From assembly GCF_030295915.1 (NCBI RefSeq), contig NZ_AP027361.1, forward strand, positions 1,364,001 through 1,428,000: 64,000 nt of DNA. Direction: 5' to 3'. The notes below the pieces were generated by a model. The model was not told where the DNA came from. It saw only the letters and a list, made by a program, of their open reading frames with translations, and did no database searches. Shown piece after piece: positions 10,056 to 18,707 of this stretch (positions are counted from its first letter, which is position 1; every line of letters begins with the position of its first letter). This DNA is from Thalassotalea sediminis. Its GTDB lineage: Bacteria > Pseudomonadota > Gammaproteobacteria > Enterobacterales > Alteromonadaceae. Position numbers and translations under genes: made by a program.

Positions 10056-10087
10056 AATTCCATCGAAACAGTGTGGAGGATTTCAAT

Positions 10088-10366
10088 ATGGCTAAAACAA
10101 GACATATTCATCAACGAATGAACCAGCGTTCAATTTCACAGCAAATGCTAGAAATTGTGAAAATGTTTGGTGTTGACGATGGTGATAAGACTTACCTGAA
10201 TAAAAAAGGTATCGATGCAGCACTTTCTGAAATCAACAGCCTTTCTAAGCAAATGCAAAAGATGAAAAGCAGAGGTGGGTTAGTACTTGTTGAGTCGGGT
10301 GAAGTTGAAATAACGGCATATGAACTAGACAGCTATGACCGTAAAAAGTCTCACTCAGTACATTAA
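10088..10366 (+). CDS. small DUF4258-like protein
   Basis: 92 aa from ATG 10088, preceded by a strong GGAGGA; an in-frame GTG at 10073 overlaps that site and is less likely. The start RHIHQRMNQRSISQQMLEIVKMFG has the His/Arg-rich, RxIS-containing layout of DUF4258, a small RelE/ParE-like family, and a C-terminal strand set follows (GGLVLVESGEVEITAYELD). No catalytic residues are clear to me. It lies 21 bp before the methyltransferase-like gene and probably shares its transcript, so a regulatory or accessory role in the restriction locus is possible. The family call is tentative. Confidence 0.55.
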   Translation: MAKTRHIHQRMNQRSISQQMLEIVKMFGVDDGDKTYLNKKGIDAALSEINSLSKQMQKMKSRGGLVLVESGEVEITAYELDSYDRKKSHSVH

Positions 10367-10387
10367 TTACCTATTAGGAAAATTATC

Positions 10388-12118
10388 GTGAATAAACAAA
10401 TTTGGTCAGTAATCAATGGGTATCGTGGAAAGCTCTCAGGTAAAGTATTCATTGAAGTCTTCGCAGGTTGTTCGGCTTGGTTGAAGTTATTGAGTGATGG
10501 CGAGCTTGATGATGAGCATAAATTTACAGGTGAAGAAACTAAAGAGCAACTAGCAAAAGTTTTAAATGACTGCGTAGATGTTAATTTCACTCAATATCAG
10601 TGGGATATAAAAGGAAGTGAGTTAACTGAGCTAGTGACTTCCTTGAAAAAGTTGCTTGATGCAAAGGCTGTTTCTTTTACAGATCTGTCCTGTGCTATAA
10701 AAGAGCTTCAAAATGGAGAAGGAAAAGGCGGTTTTTCAGTACCAGACGAACTAGCAGAGCTGGGGTCAAGGCTTATTGGAGAAAACGTTAAGTCAGTATA
10801 TTGCCCTTTTAGTCGAGGTGTTGACTTTGCAATGCAGTGGCCTAGTTCGGTAGAAAAGTGTGGCGAAAGCTTAGTTGATTTGGATGTGTTTCTATCTGAG
10901 GTACATAGTGTATTGCTGAATAATAATTTTCATACAGTTAATATCAACCCTATCTATAGTCCTTATTACTTAGGGGAGGGAGGGCTTAAACAGTTTGATG
11001 CTTCAATAGCTATTCCTCCTATGGGGATGAAGCTGAAAAGTGAAGAAATTAGCGACATATGGGGGCGTTTTCCTGAGAAGTCGCTAATGGGTGAAGTATA
11101 TTTCTTGCGTCACATGCTTGCACAAACTTCAGGTATAGCTGTTTGTTTTGTTGCCAATGGATTTCTATTTAGGACTGCTGCTGGCGAGAAACAATTTAAA
11201 CAAGAAATGGTTAATAAAAACTGGATTAAAGCAGTAATTGCTCTGCCAAGTAATTTGTTACCACATACAGGGATACCCATCAGCATCTTGGTTATGGATA
11301 AAACAAAAACGTCGGAACAAGTTAAGTTTATTGATGGTAGCTCTGATGTTTTTATTGATAAATCGAGCCGTACACGAAATCGCTTAATTAATATCGAAAG
11401 AATTATTGAAGCATATAATTCCGTTGAAAGTAGTGACATTTCAGTTAATGCTGTACCACATGATATTTTTGATAACGACTTTAACTTGTCGCCAAGTCGT
11501 TATGTATTATCTGACGAAAGTAAAGAAGCTAAAGAATATTTGAGTCAATTCGATACGGTGAAATTAGCTGATTTGGTTGATATTGTGCGTCCACAAGCAT
11601 TAAAACACACCGAAGACGGTAGTCAGTTCTTCTATGAGTTTAATCTATCTAGCCTTGATGATATTGGTTTTGTACATGGTGAAGGTAAACAGATTATCGT
11701 AAGTCAAAATGATATTGCAAAGGCCACTAAGCAAACTATTCAACCTGATGATGTATTGGTTGTCTGTAAAGGTGCTGTAGGTAAAGTGGGTTATGTTGAT
11801 AGCGATATTGGTGACAATGCAATTGCAAGCCAGGCTTTCTCTGTTCTGCGAATTAAACCGCATATACAGTCAATTAACCCAGAAGCGCTTTACCAATATC
11901 TAACATCTAAATATGGTCAACAATTAATATTAGAGTTAGCTACTGGCACTAGTGCAATGATGCTGTCGTCTAAAGACTTAGCGGCGATGCCAATCCCATT
12001 GTTTTCTGCGGAAAAGTTAAACCAGATTAAAGAAGTACGGCAACAAATTATTGATACTAACCAGCGAATTGAAAGCTTAAAAAACAAGATTGAAGTGTTG
12101 AATAATAGCTGGTTGTAA
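10388..12118 (+). CDS. HsdM-like (inactive) methyltransferase fused to an HsdS-like half
   Basis: 576 aa. Roughly residues 1-365 follow the fold of type I N6-adenine methyltransferases, including a late segment (WIKAVIALPSNLLPHTGIPISILVMDK) characteristic of HsdM. The catalytic NPPF/Y motif reads IPPM (209-212), and the SAM-binding DPxCGSGG loop is replaced by CPFSRG near 139-144, so methylation is very unlikely. Residues from about 375 resemble one HsdS target-recognition domain with its coiled spacer, ending in the coiled segment SAEKLNQIKEVRQQIIDTNQRIESL. It sits just upstream of the intact-in-ancestor hsdM-hsdS-hsdR locus. It could be a DNA-binding regulator or an alternative specificity partner; neither is proven. 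Confidence 0.7.
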   Translation: MNKQIWSVINGYRGKLSGKVFIEVFAGCSAWLKLLSDGELDDEHKFTGEETKEQLAKVLNDCVDVNFTQYQWDIKGSELTELVTSLKKLLDAKAVSFTDLSCAIKELQNGEGKGGFSVPDELAELGSRLIGENVKSVYCPFSRGVDFAMQWPSSVEKCGESLVDLDVFLSEVHSVLLNNNFHTVNINPIYSPYYLGEGGLKQFDASIAIPPMGMKLKSEEISDIWGRFPEKSLMGEVYFLRHMLAQTSGIAVCFVANGFLFRTAAGEKQFKQEMVNKNWIKAVIALPSNLLPHTGIPISILVMDKTKTSEQVKFIDGSSDVFIDKSSRTRNRLINIERIIEAYNSVESSDISVNAVPHDIFDNDFNLSPSRYVLSDESKEAKEYLSQFDTVKLADLVDIVRPQALKHTEDGSQFFYEFNLSSLDDIGFVHGEGKQIIVSQNDIAKATKQTIQPDDVLVVCKGAVGKVGYVDSDIGDNAIASQAFSVLRIKPHIQSINPEALYQYLTSKYGQQLILELATGTSAMMLSSKDLAAMPIPLFSAEKLNQIKEVRQQIIDTNQRIESLKNKIEVLNNSWL

Positions 12119-12121
12119 ATA

Positions 12122-12180
12122 TTAGGTTAACCTAAAGAAATTTAACGAATTATTACTTTTGAATTTGTAAAAATTCGTTA
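12122..12180 (+). promoter_or_regulatory. palindromes upstream of the split hsdM
   Basis: TTAGGTTAACCTAA (12122-12135) is a perfect 14-bp palindrome directly after the preceding stop codon. TAACGAAT (12143-12150) and ATTCGTTA (12173-12180) form a second inverted repeat spanning the A+T-rich region that should hold the hsdM promoter. They are likely operator or terminator material; the binding protein is unknown. Confidence 0.45.
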
Positions 12181-12216
12181 TGATGAATTATCAAAATAAA
12201 GGGATGGAAGTCCTTT

Positions 12217-12795
12217 ATGTTAAAAGAGAATTTTATGGCTACTAAAGCAAAAAAGAAAACCGAAAATAAATCAGTTAAGTCGTTTGAAGAAACCCTATGG
12301 GATACCGCTAATAAACTGCGTGGTAGTGTTGAATCATCAGAATACAAGCACGTAGTCCTAAGTCTTATCTTCTTAAAATTTATCAGTGATAAGTTTGAAG
12401 ACAAACGCCAAGCATTAATCGAAGGTGGTATGGGCGACTTTGTTGAGCAAGTAGAGTTCTACATGCAAGACAACGTGTTCTACTTACCAGAAGAGGCTCG
12501 TTGGTCGTTTATTCAAAAGAACATGAAGCAAGACGACATTGCGGTAAAAATTGATACTGCGTTGCACACCGTTGAGAAGAATAACCCATCATTGAAAGGC
12601 GCTTTACCTGAAAACTATTTTAGCCGTTTAGGGCTTGTTACAAGCAAGCTTGCTTCACTCATCGATACCATTAATAACATCGACACCGCAGCTAGCGAAT
12701 GTGAAATGACCGAAGAAGATTTAGTAGGTCGAGTTTACGAATACTTCTTAGGTAAGTTTGCTGCTAACGAAGGTAAAGGCGGTGGAGAGTTCTAC
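12217..12795 (+). pseudogene. hsdM: hsdM, 5' part (type I methyltransferase split by an island)
   Basis: Encodes the first 193 residues of a type I modification subunit: the N-terminal bundle KSFEETLWDTANKLRGSVESSEYKHVVLSLIFLKFISD and the run-up GRVYEYFLGKFAANEGKGGGEFY. The frame then passes into foreign sequence and stops at 12849. The rest of the gene, starting [15 protein letters not shown] and including the SAM motif [10 protein letters not shown], is at 31111-32130, so the codons of the conserved GEFYTP motif were cut between Y and T. Rejoined, the protein would be about 532 aa, normal for HsdM. Starts at 12217 or 12235 are both possible. The fragment lacks every catalytic motif. Confidence 0.9.
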
Positions 12796-12862
12796 ATAAT
12801 GTCATCTTTATTTTTTACTAACGAATGCCACCTTCAAAAAGCTGCTTAAATTGTTACCCGAG

Positions 12863-13981
12863 TTATTTAAGTTTAAAATAAACCGTGTATCGTCTAGATA
12901 TCCACCCTTGAATAACATCTTCTCCATCAAAAACTTCAACTTTTAGCCAAACTCGGTTTGATTTATCGACCACTTCTATCAATTCACCTGTGTTTAACTT
13001 CATGATAATGTCCGACTTCATTGATGGTTCGGTTCTTAAGTTAACATTGTTTCCAGACACGACTCTTAAACCGCTGAGAACCCCCCGGTCAAACTGCGCT
13101 GAGCCACTTCTCACAAATTTTTTAACTTCAGTTGGTCTTTCCATCAACTTCAAAGTTTTAGCAAGTTGTTCCCTTTGGTCGTAAATGTAATTTGATAGTA
13201 AGTTAAGAAGAATCGTTAAAAATATGAATTTAAGATAGTAAATTATTTTATTCTGAATAGCTGAAGGCAGTTTTTCGAAATCATCAACTTGAGATATTTC
13301 ATTGTTTATATCCTCATCTAACTCTTGGATATCGCTGCTAAACTCAGGGTTCTTAAACGCTCTTTCGACTAGTTCATTAAATCGGTTTAAAGGTGAATTG
13401 CGAAGATTCGCAATATTTTCAAATGCTTCTAGGTTATAAAGTTGGGATGCATTTTTCGCGCTTTCTATCAGTTGACTATAAGATTCGTTCTGTACGAAAG
13501 CCTTCCTCGACAGGCGACTAATTTCATCAAAACGGTTAATTGATCTCATCCACTCGGGTTGTTCAAATGTGTCAAATAAGTGATTGTTATATTCGACAAG
13601 ACTATTCCATCGTTCGTTATCAAAAGAGGAGTTTAATAAGCCTACGCTTTTGATTAAATTGTCATAGGTTTTTGAACTTTCAAAAGCTAAGCGTGTATGG
13701 CGAGTTAGCTCTTCAAATTTATTAATGGTTTTGAGCCAAGCTGGTTGCTCCAAAACCTTAATAAGACTATAACTTTGTTCTGCTAATGTCTTAGCATTTG
13801 TGAGCCATTTGGGCTCCTGAATAATTGATGATTGACGAAGCATTTCCATTTCTTGATGCATAGTTGAAATGGTTGCACTTTGATAACCAATGCTGGTTAA
13901 TAATTCATTTTGCTTTTGTATCCTAGAGATTTCATTCATCAAACTTGGATTAAGAAAACTTTTAAAGTTGTCATCACTCAT
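12863..13981 (-). CDS. membrane protein with C-terminal SH3b domain and internal repeats
   Basis: 372 aa. The N-terminal 200 residues are helical and hold repeated units; the clearest pair is QPAWLKTINKFEELTRHTRL and QPEWMRSINRFDEISRLSRK, about 73 residues apart, with a weaker earlier copy at EPKWLTNAKT. A single hydrophobic segment, YYLKFIFLTILLNLLSNYIY, lies near 247-266. After it comes a bacterial SH3 domain (GNNVNLRTEPSMKSDIIMKLNTGE) reaching the C-terminus. Its start overlaps the end of the metallopeptidase gene by 8 bp, so it is the last gene of the restriction operon. I do not know its function; a membrane-anchored sensor or effector is possible. Confidence 0.72.
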   Translation of the reverse strand: MSDDNFKSFLNPSLMNEISRIQKQNELLTSIGYQSATISTMHQEMEMLRQSSIIQEPKWLTNAKTLAEQSYSLIKVLEQPAWLKTINKFEELTRHTRLAFESSKTYDNLIKSVGLLNSSFDNERWNSLVEYNNHLFDTFEQPEWMRSINRFDEISRLSRKAFVQNESYSQLIESAKNASQLYNLEAFENIANLRNSPLNRFNELVERAFKNPEFSSDIQELDEDINNEISQVDDFEKLPSAIQNKIIYYLKFIFLTILLNLLSNYIYDQREQLAKTLKLMERPTEVKKFVRSGSAQFDRGVLSGLRVVSGNNVNLRTEPSMKSDIIMKLNTGELIEVVDKSNRVWLKVEVFDGEDVIQGWISRRYTVYFKLK

Positions 13982-14786
13982 TCAAATACATCTCCGCCAT
14001 GTCATCTAATTTGGCTTTTACTTCTTTCCAGTTTGGCATTACTTGGGTTAATAAACGCCAGAAACGTTCGCTGTGGTTGTGTTCGGCAATGTGACAAAGC
14101 TCGTGTAGTATCACGTAATCAATGCACTCTTTCGGTGCCTTAACGAGGTGAGGATTTAGCATCAAGTTACCTTTGGTAGAACAGCTTCCCCATTGCTTTT
14201 TCATTGCCATCACTCGAAAAGTAGGAGTGCCTGTTACCCAAGTAGCTTTCGGAAGTAGCTCGGCTAGTCGCTCATGAAAAATTGCTTTTGCTTTGTGTTG
14301 ATACCACTTGTCGATTAGTGGTTTAATTTTCACCAACCGATCATCAATATCTTTACTTACTTCCTGCTTGATTGTTACGTTTAATTTGCCACGGCTTAGC
14401 TTTACGTTGGAAACTTGCTCGGCATCATTGATGATCTTTAATACATAACGCTTACCTAAGTAAAACTGCGTTTCGCCACTCACGTAACGCTTGGGTAAAA
14501 CGGTATCTTTTTGCTTAGCAAACTCATTAATGCTTTGCCAAATCCATCTGGCACGCTTATGCATGGCATCTTGAATAGCATCATCACATGCATCATGTGG
14601 CACTGTAGCCACAACACGCTGATCAGGGTGAACCTTAATAATTACTTTGCGTGCTGTTTTTTTAGCATTTTCAGCAGGCTTGGTTTTACGAATAACATCA
14701 TAGTGAATGGTGTCGTTACCATAGGTAAAAACACCTCGTTCACTGGTTGTTGTTCTGATCTCAGCAGCAGCGGCTTGTCTAGTCAC
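13974..14786 (-). CDS. YgjP-like M48-type metallopeptidase of a type I R-M operon
   Basis: 270 aa, DUF45/YgjP family. The zinc site is visible as HELCH followed by a third ligand region HNHSERFWRLL. Upstream is the family signature KKQWGSCSTKGNLMLNPHLVKAP. Genes of this family very often follow hsdR in type I restriction loci, exactly as here (6 bp after hsdR); their role there is not established. It would act in the cytosol, as no signal peptide or membrane segment is present. Confidence 0.85.
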   Translation of the reverse strand: MTRQAAAAEIRTTTSERGVFTYGNDTIHYDVIRKTKPAENAKKTARKVIIKVHPDQRVVATVPHDACDDAIQDAMHKRARWIWQSINEFAKQKDTVLPKRYVSGETQFYLGKRYVLKIINDAEQVSNVKLSRGKLNVTIKQEVSKDIDDRLVKIKPLIDKWYQHKAKAIFHERLAELLPKATWVTGTPTFRVMAMKKQWGSCSTKGNLMLNPHLVKAPKECIDYVILHELCHIAEHNHSERFWRLLTQVMPNWKEVKAKLDDMAEMYLNE

Positions 14787-14791
14787 GCTTG

Positions 14792-17700
14792 TTAGCCCCT
14801 TGCTAAGCCTAATCGAGTGATCTTAAGCACTTCTTCAATCAGCTTTTGGGCGTTATCAAGGCCAAGATCAGCAAATAACAGCGGCAACAGTTTCATGTGA
14901 ATAGCGTTTTCAATCTCCGCAGGATTGATTGAATACTCAGCAACAGCAGTATTCACCACATCATCAATATTAAACGCCAAAGCTACTAACTTGTCGTTAT
15001 CGAGATCCTTTTCAGTCAAGAAGTCACCATCAAATAGGTGCTTAAACAAACCAAAGTACGCTTGTGCATGTTTATTTAACTTGCCGGAGTCATCTACAAA
15101 ATCATTAGGAACATCAGCCACCTTGCGCTCTTTAACTTCCTGTTCAAAATCAGCAAAAAGGATGTATTGTTTAACTGGTGCATCAAACATCGCTTTGGCA
15201 TCTTCAATCGCCTTTTTAAGCATCTTCGAGAAATATTCCTGTGCATAAGGATCATCTGCTAAGTCTTGCTCAATCATCTTAGTGATTCGACCTGTGATTT
15301 TATCAGTCTGGTTACGAGCTTCGTCATCGCTCATATCCTGTGGCTTAACGTCCTTTCCTAAATTGCCAACCAAATAAGCACCATCAGGCTCTTTCACTTC
15401 AATACCAGCAATGTGCTTGTCTAGAAGGCTGCGAATATCTTCAGCGTATTCATCATAATTAATGGTTTCGTCAGCATCTTCACGCACTTGTTTACGCAAA
15501 TCGACAAACGCTTTTAAGTCACGTTTGTACAAGTCACGCTTGTTCTCGAATGACTTATCTTCAAAGTAGGTTGCTGATTGCAATGCTACTTTCATACAGT
15601 TTGAAAATGCGGTCAGTGCTGAGTAGAAGTCATCACGTTTTTTAATATTCGTATCAACAAGCTTGCCATCAATATCATTCACCTTAGGCGCTAACGCTTG
15701 GCGAAGCGCTGGGCCATCTTGTTTGTTTTTAACACCATCAAATATTGCCCATAAATCGCTATGCAGCCCCGGAAGCTTTTTGTATTCCGTGTCCATGCGG
15801 TTATACAAACCTTTCAGATCGTCAATGTCAAAGCCACCTTGGGTACGCTCAGCAAGGTCTTGGTACTTTTCTATTGTGGTATCAAGCTCTTTTAAAATGC
15901 CTCGGTAATCGATTAAGTAACCAAACTGCTTTTTACTATGCAATCGGTTAACACGGGCAATTGCTTGTATTAGGTTGTGCTCTTTTAAAGGCTTATCGAT
16001 GTAAAGCACAGTGTTCTTTGGCTCGTCAAAGCCTGTCAGGAGCTTATCAACTACGATCATGATGTCCGGGCCATCATCTCTACCGTACTCTTCAATAATA
16101 GCCTTGGTGTAGGCTTTTTCGTCCATTTTGTTTACGTTAGCTTTCCACCAATTTTGCACGATATCCTTACTCTCTTGATCAACAGCCTCGTGACCCTCAC
16201 GTGTATCAGGTGCCGACATCGCCACAACCGATGTAACCGTGCCTATTTTATCCAATGCCTTCTTATAACGGATTGCAGAAGCTTTGGAGTCACAAGCTAG
16301 CTGGCCTTTTAAGCCTTGTTGTTTAAAGTTCTGGAAGTGGTCAGCAATATCGTATGCGATTAATTCAATACGACCTTCGGTTTGGTAGATTTGACCTTTT
16401 TGAGAAAACTTCTTCTTTAGGTCGGTCTTTTGCTTATCACTTAGTTTGCTAGTGCTGCGCTCAAACCAAGCGTCAATGGCTTTGTCATTAACGTTCAGCT
16501 CTGGAATACGCTCTTCATACAAAAGAGGGGTTACGGTTTTATCCTCAACCGCTTGCTGTATGGTGTAGCTGTGGATGATCTTACCGAATTTATTTTCGGT
16601 CTTATCGTCCTTTAACAGTGGCGTACCCGTAAAAGCAATATAGGCAGCTTTAGGTAGCGTCTGCTGCATACGGATATTATTTTCACCGTTTTGACTTCGG
16701 TGGCCTTCATCCACAAGTACAATAATGTTTGGGCTGTCGTTGTAACATTCTTTGTATTTAATCGCTGAGCCAAACTTATTAATGATCGAGAAGATAACTC
16801 GCTCATTACCTTTACCGATTTGTTCAGCTAAACGCTTACCAGTGGTCGCCATCGCATCTTTCTTATCTCGGTCAGTTAATACACCGCCAGATGCAAAGGT
16901 TCTGCTTAGTTGATCTTCTAAGTCCACACGGTCTGTAACTATGATCACTCGGCATTGTGCAAGCTCTTCAAGCCAAATAAGCGCTTTGGATAAAAACACC
17001 ATAGTAAATGACTTACCGCTACCCGTGGTGTGCCAAATAACACCACCTTCACGAGCACCTGAATCATCAAACGTATTAATGCGTTCAATAAGTGCTTTTA
17101 TGCCAAATACCTGTTGGTATCGAGCGACAATCTTGCCTGCTTTTTTATCAAACAAGGTAAACAGGCGAGTCATATCAAGCAAGCGCTCTGGGCGGAGTAA
17201 GCTGATAATAAGCCTATCTTGATCAGTAACGGTTAGGTCACCAGCGGCTAGAAGTGACAGGTAATCATCTTTCGCTTTGACAGGACGATGATCAAACAGC
17301 CCATTTAATTGTTCATCGCTCAATTTATGATTTTTAAGTCTCACAAATTCCGCTTCTGGTATTTGTTCTTCCTTCCATTTCGCCCAGAACTTTTCAGGGG
17401 TGCCACATGTGGCATATAAACCTTCATGCCCATTTACTGCTAATAGCAATTGGCTATAGGCATACAAGTGAGGAATTTCAACCTGTCCTTGGTTTCGAAT
17501 GTGCTGAGAAATCGCTTCAGCGTTGGTCGATTTTCCTTCTTTATTTGAATCCGGGCGTTTCGCCTCGATAACCACTAATGGCAACCCATTCACAAAGCAC
17601 ACAATATCTGGAATGCGATTGCCAGTGCCTTCGGCATTTTGAACCACTAACTCTTCAGTAAAATGGAATTGGTTATTATCAATTTTGTGCCAATCAATAA

Positions 17701-18085
17701 GCTTAATGGTGGGGGAGGCTTTTTTGCCATCTATAAATTCAGTAACGCTAACGCCATACATCAATGCATTGTAGATTTTCTCATTAGCCCCTTTTAAACC
17801 AAGGTTCATGGCAGGGTTTAGCTCATGCATGACCTTATCAATTGCGGCCTCTGATAACGTATGTTGCTTACCCGAAAATGAGAATGTTTGTTTCGCTAAA
17901 AAGGCACGCATAACAGGTAACAAAATAACCTGATGGGTGCTTTTCTTTTCGTTTGCTAAGGTATTACCTTTTAACGCCTCGCATTCACTTGGTGGTATGA
18001 AGGTGTAACCTAGGTTCGTTAACAGCGTAAGAGCTGGCACTTTAGCACTGAATTCTTCTTGGAAGTTAACAGAACCATTCCTCAT
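14792..18085 (-). CDS. hsdR: type I restriction enzyme subunit R (island system)
   Basis: 1097 aa, motor and nuclease subunit of the intact type I system. The nuclease motif is D160, E174, K176 in RIPDIVCFVNGLPLVVIEAK. The SF2 helicase part shows Walker A HTTGSGKS (about residue 350), DEGH, TGTP and the late motif LLTGFDEP...QAIARVNR. A long C-terminal helical region follows and would bind the methyltransferase. Its start overlaps the SLATT gene by 4 bp, so the restriction subunit is cotranscribed with the CBASS-like pair. Length and motifs indicate an intact enzyme. Confidence 0.94.
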   Translation of the reverse strand: MRNGSVNFQEEFSAKVPALTLLTNLGYTFIPPSECEALKGNTLANEKKSTHQVILLPVMRAFLAKQTFSFSGKQHTLSEAAIDKVMHELNPAMNLGLKGANEKIYNALMYGVSVTEFIDGKKASPTIKLIDWHKIDNNQFHFTEELVVQNAEGTGNRIPDIVCFVNGLPLVVIEAKRPDSNKEGKSTNAEAISQHIRNQGQVEIPHLYAYSQLLLAVNGHEGLYATCGTPEKFWAKWKEEQIPEAEFVRLKNHKLSDEQLNGLFDHRPVKAKDDYLSLLAAGDLTVTDQDRLIISLLRPERLLDMTRLFTLFDKKAGKIVARYQQVFGIKALIERINTFDDSGAREGGVIWHTTGSGKSFTMVFLSKALIWLEELAQCRVIIVTDRVDLEDQLSRTFASGGVLTDRDKKDAMATTGKRLAEQIGKGNERVIFSIINKFGSAIKYKECYNDSPNIIVLVDEGHRSQNGENNIRMQQTLPKAAYIAFTGTPLLKDDKTENKFGKIIHSYTIQQAVEDKTVTPLLYEERIPELNVNDKAIDAWFERSTSKLSDKQKTDLKKKFSQKGQIYQTEGRIELIAYDIADHFQNFKQQGLKGQLACDSKASAIRYKKALDKIGTVTSVVAMSAPDTREGHEAVDQESKDIVQNWWKANVNKMDEKAYTKAIIEEYGRDDGPDIMIVVDKLLTGFDEPKNTVLYIDKPLKEHNLIQAIARVNRLHSKKQFGYLIDYRGILKELDTTIEKYQDLAERTQGGFDIDDLKGLYNRMDTEYKKLPGLHSDLWAIFDGVKNKQDGPALRQALAPKVNDIDGKLVDTNIKKRDDFYSALTAFSNCMKVALQSATYFEDKSFENKRDLYKRDLKAFVDLRKQVREDADETINYDEYAEDIRSLLDKHIAGIEVKEPDGAYLVGNLGKDVKPQDMSDDEARNQTDKITGRITKMIEQDLADDPYAQEYFSKMLKKAIEDAKAMFDAPVKQYILFADFEQEVKERKVADVPNDFVDDSGKLNKHAQAYFGLFKHLFDGDFLTEKDLDNDKLVALAFNIDDVVNTAVAEYSINPAEIENAIHMKLLPLLFADLGLDNAQKLIEEVLKITRLGLARG

Positions 18086-18699
18086 GAGTTGACTCCTTCT
18101 GTTTGAATGAATTTACAAACATGAGTCATAATTGCGTCTGTATTTAGCAAAACAATAATTACCATCACTATTAAGGAAATCCAAAAAGTTAGAGGTACTT
18201 TATCCCTAAAAAAGCCAAATTTTCTTTGTTCATCTATCCAAGCAATTTGCTGTTCCCAAAAGAATTTATAGTGGGCGAACCAAGTTGCAAACATAATGTG
18301 GTTTGACGCACAGCTATTGTTATATCGCTGTTCAATGTCGTTAAGTTTGCTTGCTATATCTGGAGTATTTGGGGATTGAGATTTAGCGTCCGACATTAAA
18401 TGTTTGAGTTCATTGAACAGACCAGTTAATGCAATACCTTTTTCTTCGTATATCTCTTTATCCCCATTTTTCATGGAAATATAAAGTCCAATAAGTCCAA
18501 GTACTAAAAGCGTGCAAGACATGAATTTTGTCGAAAGGCTAGAGAACGCTAACGCATAAATACCAAAGGCCATTGAAAAAAAGCTAATTAAGCCGGGTAG
18601 TCTTTCTATCATTTCATAGCTAGCGAAATGTAGCTTAGCTGAGTAACCAACGTTATAAGCTGTTTCAGCAATGTGCTTTTTCAAGTTATTAATATCCAT
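18082..18699 (-). CDS. SLATT-type membrane protein, putative CBASS effector
   Basis: 205 aa. Two adjacent membrane segments (LPGLISFFSMAFGIYALAF and FMSCTLLVLGLIGLYISM) are followed by a helical cytosolic part and a third segment near the C-terminus (TFWISLIVMVIIVLL). This is the layout of SLATT proteins (SMODS- and SLOG-associated 2TM effectors), thought to damage the inner membrane when a cyclic nucleotide signal is made. It directly follows the CD-NTase gene (8 bp gap) and overlaps hsdR by 4 bp. The family call rests on topology and partner, not on a profile search. Confidence 0.75.
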   Translation of the reverse strand: MDINNLKKHIAETAYNVGYSAKLHFASYEMIERLPGLISFFSMAFGIYALAFSSLSTKFMSCTLLVLGLIGLYISMKNGDKEIYEEKGIALTGLFNELKHLMSDAKSQSPNTPDIASKLNDIEQRYNNSCASNHIMFATWFAHYKFFWEQQIAWIDEQRKFGFFRDKVPLTFWISLIVMVIIVLLNTDAIMTHVCKFIQTEGVNS

Positions 18700-18707
18700 T
18701 TTTTCTC

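Noticed and set aside
12796..12849. A functional short HsdM ending at 12849
   Set aside because: It lacks the SAM and NPPF motifs; its last 18 codons come from island DNA, and the missing part is found at 31111.
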